Source: CAYQLK01 sp964426075
GTDB lineage: Bacteria > Patescibacteriota > Microgenomatia > CAYQLK01
Assembly (NCBI GenBank): GCA_964426075.1
Contig: CAYROP010000014.1
Location: 1-25,547 of the forward strand
Length of the DNA: 25,547 bases
Reading direction: 5' to 3'
Both the position numbers and the translations under genes were made by a program. Every line of letters begins with the position of its first letter. Position 1 is the stretch's first letter. Under the pieces are notes generated by a model. The model was not told the DNA's origin and did not search any database. It saw only the letters and a program-made list of their open reading frames with translations. Positions 18,191 to 24,167 of this stretch are shown one piece after another.

Positions 18191-19183
18191 TTAGGCAGAT
18201 TTAATTATTTTGCGATATTTTTCCATATCTGCATCGACCATCATTTTAACCAACTGAGAAAATGTGGTTTTTGGGGTCCATCCTAATACTTCTTTAGCTT
18301 TGGTTGCATCACCTTTTAAGAAATCTACTTCAGCTGGACGCATGAACTTTTCATCGATTCCAATATGTTCTTGCCAATTATCGATTTCTACATGTTTGAA
18401 CGCTTCAACGATAAAATCTTTAATTGTGTGGGTCTCACCGGTTGCAATGACAAAATCATCTGGCTTGTCTTGTTGTAGCATTAACCACATAGCTTCAACA
18501 TAGTCGCCAGCAAAACCCCAATCGCGAGTGGCATCAAGATTACCAAAGTCAACTTTATCTACAAGGCCCAGCTTAACTCTTGCAGCTGCATCGGTAACTT
18601 TTCTGGTTACAAACTCGATACCTCTTCTAGGAGACTCATGATTAAATAAAATACCTGAAACTGCGAACATATTGTAGGATTCGCGATAATTAATAGTCAT
18701 CCAATGACCGTAAAGTTTAGCAACCCCGTATGGGCTCCTCGGGTAAAATGGCGTTTTTTCTGTTTGTGGTGTTTCTTGAACTTTCCCGAACATTTCTGAG
18801 GAAGACGCCTGATAAAATTTTGCGTCAGGTTTAACATGTTTTATTGCGTCTAACATTCTAGTAACTCCTATTCCGGTTAATTCGCCGGTTAAAACTGCCT
18901 GATTCCATGACGTCTTAACAAATGACTGAGCGGCCAAATTATAAACTTCGTCTGGCTGACTCATGTCAATTGCAGATATTAACGATTGTTCATCATACAG
19001 ATCACCCTCGACTAAATGTAGCCGAGGCAGAAATGACTCAATTCTTTCAATGTTAGGTGTAGATAAACGCCTGACAAGTCCAAAAACATCGTATCCTTTT
19101 TCCAGTAGTAACTCAGCTAAATATGAACCATCCTGACCAGTAATTCCGGTAATTAGAGCTGTCTTTGTGCGAGTTTCTTTCAT
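18191..19183 (-). CDS. gmd: GDP-mannose 4,6-dehydratase
   Basis: Starting at the ATG at 19181-19183 the product has 330 residues. A TTG at 19196-19198 that overlaps the preceding stop as TTGA would add five residues. It is an extended short-chain dehydrogenase: NAD(P) motif TGITGQDG (12-19), LVRRLS (36-41), NLAAQSFVKTSW (82-93), the catalytic SSE (128-130) and YGVAK (Y152, K156), then FNHESPRRG (180-188) and DARD-type DATRDWGFAGDYV, all diagnostic for Gmd. It converts GDP-mannose to GDP-4-keto-6-deoxymannose, precursor of GDP-fucose or GDP-D-rhamnose. It is slightly shorter than most bacterial Gmd. The reductase for the next step may be the adjacent RmlD-like gene or may be elsewhere. Confidence 0.94.
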   Translation of the reverse strand: MKETRTKTALITGITGQDGSYLAELLLEKGYDVFGLVRRLSTPNIERIESFLPRLHLVEGDLYDEQSLISAIDMSQPDEVYNLAAQSFVKTSWNQAVLTGELTGIGVTRMLDAIKHVKPDAKFYQASSSEMFGKVQETPQTEKTPFYPRSPYGVAKLYGHWMTINYRESYNMFAVSGILFNHESPRRGIEFVTRKVTDAAARVKLGLVDKVDFGNLDATRDWGFAGDYVEAMWLMLQQDKPDDFVIATGETHTIKDFIVEAFKHVEIDNWQEHIGIDEKFMRPAEVDFLKGDATKAKEVLGWTPKTTFSQLVKMMVDADMEKYRKIIKSA

Positions 19184-19194
19184 AGTATTGATAT

Positions 19195-20109
19195 TCAAGA
19201 AATTTTAGCAGATTTTGAAACAATCTGTGTTTTTAAGATTTCAAGAGCTTCTCTGTTGGTTATAGTAGGTACTCCCAAAGCCTTAATTTTTTCCGTAATC
19301 AAACCTCCTTTGATTGGCCTTTTAGCTTTGTCCGGAAAGCTTTGTCTAAACGAATAAATTGATCCTTTTTCTATTTGATAATTGAATTCAAAAACATCAT
19401 TAATTATTTGCCCAAAATCATAAGGGGTAACCACATCTGAGTTAGCGAGGTGATAGATTCCGCCGAGTGATTTTTCTAAACTAAAAATAAGAAAATCTGC
19501 AAGACTATCAATGAATGTTGGCGTCAAAAATTGGTCGCTGAAAAGTGGATATAGTGAATTGCTTTCCATTTTTGTAATCATGTCCCTTGCAAAATCTCCT
19601 TTTGTAAAATTGGATCTAAAGGGGTAGGCAATCCTAATAATTTGATGCCTGTCTGAATCATTTAACACGCTATCCTCTGCAAGTTTTTTGGTCCAACCAT
19701 ACCAACTGAGGCCATCTTGTGTACCTGTATGGTCGGACTCTGTATATGGACCATTTTCACCATCGAAAACGAAATCAGTCGAAATAAAAATTACTTTAGC
19801 ATTACGAGAAGATGCAATATTAAGTATATTTTGAGTGGAATTTACATTTGTTTGGTAACAAAGACCATCTATTTCCCCTTTTTGCTTTTCTGCCTCATCA
19901 ACCGCTGTGTATCCAGCAAAATGAAAAACGTATTCTAAATCTAAATTCTCTAATGTTTTTTTTAATAAAGACAAATCATTCAAGTCAACTTGAATATCTG
20001 CCTGATTGTCTTCTCTTGAAACTGTCGTAATTGAATGTTTGTCCTGTAGAAGTTCATAAACTCTACTTCCGACGAGACCCGTCGAACCGGTGAACAATAT
20101 TTTGGCCAT
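19195..20109 (-). CDS. RmlD-like NAD(P)-dependent sugar reductase (extended SDR)
   Basis: The 304-residue protein has the nucleotide-binding TGSTGLVGS (7-15), FHFAGYTAVDEAE (62-74), STDFVFDG (110-117) and the catalytic YGWTK (Y137, K141). It then has the RmlD-type tail with PFRSNF, a LTPTF substrate-site block, YHLANS, and RPIKGGLITEKIKALG near the C-terminus, equivalent to the RP-N-L motif of dTDP-4-dehydrorhamnose reductases. It lies 12 bases after rmlA, which supports dTDP-L-rhamnose formation, but RmlB and RmlC are absent here. It also precedes gmd, so a GDP-4-keto-6-deoxymannose reductase role is an alternative. I call the family confidently and the exact substrate only tentatively. Confidence 0.82.
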   Translation of the reverse strand: MAKILFTGSTGLVGSRVYELLQDKHSITTVSREDNQADIQVDLNDLSLLKKTLENLDLEYVFHFAGYTAVDEAEKQKGEIDGLCYQTNVNSTQNILNIASSRNAKVIFISTDFVFDGENGPYTESDHTGTQDGLSWYGWTKKLAEDSVLNDSDRHQIIRIAYPFRSNFTKGDFARDMITKMESNSLYPLFSDQFLTPTFIDSLADFLIFSLEKSLGGIYHLANSDVVTPYDFGQIINDVFEFNYQIEKGSIYSFRQSFPDKAKRPIKGGLITEKIKALGVPTITNREALEILKTQIVSKSAKIS

Positions 20110-20121
20110 AATAATTACAGA

Positions 20122-20991
20122 TTAACTACTATTTTCAGCTACAGACATTAAGTATTTCCCGTAACCGCTTTTTAATAATGGCTCTGCTAAATCAATTAGT
20201 TGTTCTTTAGTAATGAATTCTTTTTGAAAAGCTACTTCTTCAATACAACCGATTTTAATCCCCTGTCTTTGCTCAATTACCTGGACAAACTGTGAAGCTT
20301 GCATCATCGAATCGAATGTACCAGTATCTAACCAGGCAGTCCCTTGTTCCAAAATAGCAACCTTTAGCTTGTTTTCTTTCAGATAATAAGCATTTACATC
20401 GGTAATTTCATATTCCCCTCGTTCACTAGGTTTAATATTTTTTGCAATCTCAACAACATTGTTATCATAAAAATATAATCCTGTAACAGCATAATTTGAT
20501 TTTGGTTTAACTGGTTTTTCTTCGATAGAAATTGCATTATTATTTTTGTCAAATTCGACAACCCCATACCTTTCTGGGTCAGAAACACGATAAGCAAATA
20601 CCTTACCACCCAGCATTGAGTCAGTTTGAGGTAACACCTCATCTAATGAAGAGCCATAAAAAATATTATCACCAAGAATCATTGCAACTGAGTCGGAGCC
20701 TATAAACGACTCTCCAATTACGAATGCTTGAGCAAGACCGTTAGGAACTTCTTGAATTGCGTAGTTAAAACTACACCCATATTTGCTTCCGTCACCAAGA
20801 AGTTTTTGAAACCCTGGGAGATCCTGAGGAGTAGAAATAATTAATATTTCATTAATACCTGCCTTTAGTAAGGTAGACAACGGATAGTAGATCATTGGCT
20901 TGTCGTATACAGGCATGATCTGTTTGCTGATCGCGTAAGTAATGGGGTAAAGTCTGGTTCCGGAACCTCCAGCAAGTATTATTCCTTTCAC
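20122..20991 (-). CDS. rmlA: Glucose-1-phosphate thymidylyltransferase
   Basis: A GTG at 20989-20991 starts the protein exactly at the family N-terminus MKGIILAGGSGTRLYP. The 289-residue length is normal for RmlA. Visible sites are the nucleotide-binding GGSGTR (8-13), KQIMPVYDKPMIYYP (23-37), MILGDNIFYG (104-113) with metal-binding D108, EEKP (157-160) with K159 contacting the sugar phosphate, and the YAVTGLYFYD block (167-176). It makes dTDP-glucose from dTTP and glucose-1-phosphate, the first step to dTDP-L-rhamnose and other dTDP-deoxysugars. The remaining steps after RmlA are not complete in this window, so the end product depends on genes elsewhere. Confidence 0.96.
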   Translation of the reverse strand: MKGIILAGGSGTRLYPITYAISKQIMPVYDKPMIYYPLSTLLKAGINEILIISTPQDLPGFQKLLGDGSKYGCSFNYAIQEVPNGLAQAFVIGESFIGSDSVAMILGDNIFYGSSLDEVLPQTDSMLGGKVFAYRVSDPERYGVVEFDKNNNAISIEEKPVKPKSNYAVTGLYFYDNNVVEIAKNIKPSERGEYEITDVNAYYLKENKLKVAILEQGTAWLDTGTFDSMMQASQFVQVIEQRQGIKIGCIEEVAFQKEFITKEQLIDLAEPLLKSGYGKYLMSVAENSS

Positions 20992-21006
20992 AAGATATAT
21001 GTTAGC

Positions 21007-21273
21007 TTAACGACTTATAAACATCAAATATGCTATTACAACAATTAAAAATGATAATCCTAAATATTCTAAAATTGTGTGTGGGTGTTTTTTAGTAACG
21101 GCAAAATAATGAATTACTCCCCAAAAAAAATAGAAAATAGAAAAAATTAATGCAATTAAAAATTGAGTGGCTTGACTTGACTGAAACGAAATAATACTTC
21201 CAAAAGCAAGACCGATTGCGAAGAATAGCATTCCCCAGTGAAAATGTATATGAGTTATTTTTTTGCCTTTCAT
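21007..21273 (-). CDS. Small three-helix membrane protein with N-terminal HxHxHW motif, function unknown
   Basis: The 88-residue protein has a basic leader (MKGKK), then THIHFHWG (7-14) immediately before helix 1 (about 14-31). Helix 2 is at about 38-57 and helix 3 at about 68-86, the last two separated by HYFAVTKKHPH. Six histidines (8, 10, 12, 55, 63, 65) in so small a protein suggest a metal or quinone/heme-like site at one membrane face, but I know no characterised family that matches. It lies 4 bases after the CAP-domain gene and 15 bases before rmlA, so it belongs to the same transcript. A second small membrane protein at 23835-24158 also carries a HIHHW motif ahead of a helix. Gene status is supported by ATG, composition and tight spacing. 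Confidence 0.72.
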   Translation of the reverse strand: MKGKKITHIHFHWGMLFFAIGLAFGSIISFQSSQATQFLIALIFSIFYFFWGVIHYFAVTKKHPHTILEYLGLSFLIVVIAYLMFISR

Positions 21274-21277
21274 TTTT

Positions 21278-22213
21278 TTAAATAATTGATCCTGAACTAA
21301 TAAATGTAATTACTGCCGCAAATAATACAAACACAAACAAGTGGGCAAAATTATGATGAAGCGCACGGTTTATTCTATTTCTACGAACGTAAATAATATC
21401 AACAGCAATTAACAGAACTAGCAGGGTAGAAATTATCAAACTGACGGTTTTAATAATTAAATATGGGTTGAGTGGATAATTTGTTTGAACCTGTGAAGCT
21501 TCTCCATACACTGCTTCAGTGCTTGTGGTGGTGTTGTTTATCTTGGAAGCGTCTGATTCAGTTGTCATGACGATTGCAGATGAAGATGCTAAAGACTGAT
21601 TATTATTAGTGGTGGTTTGTACTGGAACGTCAACTTGTTTAATTGGAGATGGATTAGCGGGAGAAGCAAACATTTGTACGATCAATGATCCGTTCACCCC
21701 ATTCAGATTACCCTCTGTTACTGCAACCCCAATCTCTGTAAAACTTCCATCCAATAAATTCTGCTTATGTGAAGGTGAATTCATCCACGCGACTACTACG
21801 GAGCTCGCATTGTCAAAATCTCTCGCTAAATTTTCGCCCGCAACCGAATATTTGTAACCAGACTGACTAATAAATTGCCAAGGTGTTTTACCATCTGGAG
21901 CAAAATGTGCCCAGTAGTTTTGATTGAGCATATCCTGAGCTTTGGCAGCTGCTGCTTGGGATAACAGCTGGTTTTCTTTAACAGGTTGTATACCTTGTGC
22001 AACTCTTCTTTCATTGGTAAGACTAATTATGTCTGATGCAGAAATGTTAGTCGAAATCCCCAGTATGTGCGATCCTGGTATAGAAAATATTTTTAAAAAA
22101 ACCTGAAGCAATATTAGAAATATTACATAGGAAAAAATTGCCGGAGCTTTTATAGCATGTGCCCTGTGGTTATTTTTGTGATGTGGTAAGAAAAATTTAG
22201 CTACTGAAGTCAT
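21278..22213 (-). CDS. Membrane-anchored CAP (SCP/PR-1, YkwD-like) domain protein
   Basis: The 311 residues comprise a histidine-rich cytoplasmic leader (HHKNNHRAH), helix 1 (about 26-44) and a CAP domain at 58-185. The domain shows the four usual residues: H103 in YWAHFAP, E127 in GENLA, H149 in SPSHKQNLL and E160 in TEIGVAV. A Ser/Thr/Asn-rich linker (about 187-247) and two C-terminal helices (about 252-275 and 289-309) follow. CAP proteins are secreted and variously bind lipids, peptidoglycan-linked ligands or act in defence; none of that is proven for bacterial YkwD-like forms. Here the domain is held on the outer face by helices on both sides. The juxtamembrane HILGISTNIS resembles a motif in the lamin-tail protein. 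The ATG overlaps the tsaB stop by one base (TAATG). Confidence 0.9.
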   Translation of the reverse strand: MTSVAKFFLPHHKNNHRAHAIKAPAIFSYVIFLILLQVFLKIFSIPGSHILGISTNISASDIISLTNERRVAQGIQPVKENQLLSQAAAAKAQDMLNQNYWAHFAPDGKTPWQFISQSGYKYSVAGENLARDFDNASSVVVAWMNSPSHKQNLLDGSFTEIGVAVTEGNLNGVNGSLIVQMFASPANPSPIKQVDVPVQTTTNNNQSLASSSAIVMTTESDASKINNTTTSTEAVYGEASQVQTNYPLNPYLIIKTVSLIISTLLVLLIAVDIIYVRRNRINRALHHNFAHLFVFVLFAAVITFISSGSII

Positions 22214-22533
22214 TATGAGTACTTTGATTCTTCATACTTAACTTTAACATAGCTACCAACCTTTAAATTATTTACAGGAATTTTTAAACTAAAAGCTAGT
22301 GCGTTTGCGACTGAAACACCAACTCTCGTGCCAGTGAACGACCCGGGCCCTGAATTTACGAAAATTCGACCGATCTTTTTTATTGGAAATTTTTGAAAAA
22401 TTTGATTCAAGTGAGGAATTAATGTTTCTGAACCTACACCTTGAAAGGATTGCGAAAAGGCACTTGCTCCATCATTTTCAAGAACTTTTATAAGTGTTTG
22501 GTTCGGCTTGGTGGTGTCAATATATAAATCCAT
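22213..22533 (-). CDS. tsaB: Short TsaB-like protein, t6A tRNA modification (N-terminal half only)
   Basis: Only 106 residues long, against roughly 220-230 in model bacteria, it starts YIDTTKPNQTLIKV (4-17), the phosphate-1-like strand turn of the ASKHA fold. It keeps the signature NSGPGSFTGTRVGVS (60-74) and ANALAFSLKIPV (76-87) that form the TsaD-contacting helices. It then ends after KYEESKYS. TsaB normally dimerises with TsaD and binds TsaE in making threonylcarbamoyladenosine at tRNA position 37. The C-terminal lobe is missing. The next gene starts on the stop codon, so there is no room for a frameshifted remainder. Short TsaB forms fit reduced CPR genomes. It sits 2 bases after tsaC. 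Confidence 0.87.
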   Translation of the reverse strand: MDLYIDTTKPNQTLIKVLENDGASAFSQSFQGVGSETLIPHLNQIFQKFPIKKIGRIFVNSGPGSFTGTRVGVSVANALAFSLKIPVNNLKVGSYVKVKYEESKYS

Positions 22534-22535
22534 TA

Positions 22536-23120
22536 CTATATTTTAACTGCCCCGTCTCGTAATATCACTAAATCATCGTTTTCAAAAGTTATTACCGTTG
22601 ACTCTTTACCTGATCCGTCTGATGACTCAAATACTGCATCAACATAATTAAGAAGTTCTGAATCAAGTTGAGAAAAGGTTTGTGGAGGGGGCTTGCCTGC
22701 AAAATTGGCTGAGGGGCCTAAAATTGGCTTATCTAATGTTTTTAAGACCTGTAATAACTTTGAATGATTTGGGATTCTGACTCCAACTTTTTTTGCTGAA
22801 GAAACAAAACTTTTGTCTAATATTTCTTTTCTTGCTGGCAATACAACGGTGAGAGCGCCCGGCCAATATTTATTTAATATTTCTTTTGAGGTAGGTATTA
22901 TTACAGCTAGTCTAGTTAACCAACTGACACTTGGAATAAGTAGCGATGTTGGCTTATCAGGTTGGCGATTTTTGATAGAGTATAGCCTTTTTATTGCCTC
23001 TTTATTGTCATAAATGCAGCCTATTCCCCAAACAGTATCGGTTGGAAAAACAACAATTCCACCTTTATTAAACACTTCAGCGATAATTTGAGGATCACTC
23101 GATCGTAACAACTCTTTCAT
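22536..23120 (-). CDS. tsaC: L-threonylcarbamoyladenylate synthase (Sua5/YciO/YrdC family)
   Basis: The 194-residue protein shows GGIVVFPTDTVWGIGC (20-35), then SIKNRQPDKP (48-57) with the K-x-R pair and following lysine that bind ATP/threonine intermediates. It also has WPGALTVVLPA, KKVGVRIPNH, GPSANFAGKPPP and a closing STVITFENDDLVILRDGAV. This is the TsaC length; the C-terminal Sua5 domain is absent. The enzyme makes threonylcarbamoyl-AMP from threonine, bicarbonate and ATP, the first step of t6A synthesis. The ATG overlaps tsaE by 26 bases, and tsaB follows 2 bases after the stop. A GAG near the ATG is the closest thing to a Shine-Dalgarno in this set of genes. Confidence 0.95.
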   Translation of the reverse strand: MKELLRSSDPQIIAEVFNKGGIVVFPTDTVWGIGCIYDNKEAIKRLYSIKNRQPDKPTSLLIPSVSWLTRLAVIIPTSKEILNKYWPGALTVVLPARKEILDKSFVSSAKKVGVRIPNHSKLLQVLKTLDKPILGPSANFAGKPPPQTFSQLDSELLNYVDAVFESSDGSGKESTVITFENDDLVILRDGAVKI

Positions 23121-23505
23121 TCTCAGATTTGGTTTTTAGAAATGTAATTTTTTTTGCAGAAATATTATTTAAATCTGCCTTTTCTGGCCACTCGATAATA
23201 AATATTTTTTTAGGATCTGATTCAATAATTTCCCGAATACCTAGCATTTCAAACTGGTTCGGATTTTCTAGTCTGTAAAGATCAAGATGGTAAAGTCTGT
23301 CGTAGATTTTGAGAAACACAAATGTCGGACTTGAAATTGTACGTGTTATGCCTAAACCTTTCGCAAAACCCCGTACAAAAGCGGTTTTGCCTGCACCAAG
23401 ATCGCCACTTAGTAAAATCACACCTCCAGAGTATAAATAGTCTTGAGCTAAATTCCACCCTATTTTTTCAGTGTCAATTTGGTTTTTAGAAATAATTTTT
23501 TCCAT
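23095..23505 (-). CDS. tsaE: tRNA threonylcarbamoyladenosine biosynthesis ATPase TsaE
   Basis: This 136-residue P-loop ATPase has GDLGAGKT (34-41), RTISSPTFVF (55-64) as switch I, YHLDLYRL (72-79) as the Walker B region and FIIEWPEKA (102-110), all standard for TsaE. It drives turnover of the TsaB-TsaD complex in t6A formation. The only ATG at the right place (23503-23505) lies 46 bases inside the preceding VanZ-like gene in a different frame, and the end overlaps tsaC by 26 bases. TsaD is not in the window. The C-terminus is slightly short but nothing essential appears missing. Confidence 0.94.
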   Translation of the reverse strand: MEKIISKNQIDTEKIGWNLAQDYLYSGGVILLSGDLGAGKTAFVRGFAKGLGITRTISSPTFVFLKIYDRLYHLDLYRLENPNQFEMLGIREIIESDPKKIFIIEWPEKADLNNISAKKITFLKTKSENERVVTIE

Positions 23506-23825
23506 GTTATGACTGCAGTTATGCTTCCGAACGAGTCAATAATAACATCTCTACCTCTTGGCTCACGACCCGGAATAAATGATTGATGAAATTCGTCTGA
23601 AACTGCATAGGCTATACAAAAACCAATACTAATCCAAACATTTTTCGTTGCACGGTAAACTAATACTCCAAGGATGAAATATTCAATAAAATGCGCTAAT
23701 TTTTTGAGTGCAAAATCAATTGCGTAGGAGTCAACTGTTGAGATTGTAGGCCGATTACTTAAGCTGAATATAACACTACACCAGATAATAACTGGTATAT
23801 ATAAAAATATTTTTTGTTTAGTCAC
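23460..23825 (-). CDS. VanZ-like membrane protein
   Basis: The start is a GTG at 23823-23825 (121 residues). Helices are visible at about 5-22, 45-58 and 62-77, with a fourth weak one at 94-108. The motif set is HFIEYFILG (45-53), DEFHQSFIPGREPRGRDV (77-94) and IDSFG (96-100), the core of the VanZ family. VanZ gives low-level teicoplanin resistance in enterococci, but most VanZ-like proteins have no known function beyond a presumed link to the cell envelope. The last 15 residues are lysine-rich and are encoded in the 46-base overlap with tsaE. It lies 9 bases after the 107-residue membrane protein. Confidence 0.86.
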   Translation of the reverse strand: MTKQKIFLYIPVIIWCSVIFSLSNRPTISTVDSYAIDFALKKLAHFIEYFILGVLVYRATKNVWISIGFCIAYAVSDEFHQSFIPGREPRGRDVIIDSFGSITAVITWKKLFLKTKLTLKK

Positions 23826-23834
23826 AGTTAAAAA

Positions 23835-24158
23835 TTATGTATGATTCTTGAAAATATGAAACCTGTCTTTATATGTAATACCTTGAATTATTCCACCTAA
23901 ACATAAACTTTTGACTAATATTAGATGATTAAAACTAGTTGTGGTGAGAATTAAGACAACAAAAACCAGTGATAGCGTCATCCAGTGATGTATGTGGATT
24001 TTCCACCTCTTGGTTTGGATGAGTAAATTAGGCATAATTTCAACCCGCTTAATACCAAGTTTTGGCAAACGGTTCGGTTTAATATGAATTGGCTTGGAAA
24101 GAAAATGTGAAATAAAATATCCCACCACCAGACCGACTCCAGTAAAAATTATGTCCAT
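23835..24158 (-). CDS. Small membrane protein with HIHHW motif, function unknown
   Basis: The 107-residue protein has helix 1 at about 3-20, a basic proline-containing loop (KPIHIKPNRLPKLGIKRVE), then KRWKIHIHHWM (50-60) directly before helix 2 (about 60-72). A third hydrophobic segment (about 78-95) runs into GGIIQGITYKDRFHIF (88-103). No known domain is recognised. Eight histidines and the aromatic HIHHW suggest a site at the membrane interface. The motif's similarity to HIHFHW in the 88-residue protein at 21007-21273 is noted as a finding. The gene is 9 bases after the lamin-tail gene and 9 bases before the VanZ-like gene, so it is almost certainly co-transcribed and real. Confidence 0.72.
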   Translation of the reverse strand: MDIIFTGVGLVVGYFISHFLSKPIHIKPNRLPKLGIKRVEIMPNLLIQTKRWKIHIHHWMTLSLVFVVLILTTTSFNHLILVKSLCLGGIIQGITYKDRFHIFKNHT

Positions 24159-24167
24159 TTAATTATT

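Noticed and set aside
22213..22220. Frameshift that truncates tsaB
   Set aside because: The downstream gene begins on the stop codon and continues with unrelated leader sequence, so no TsaB C-terminal remnant exists in any frame.
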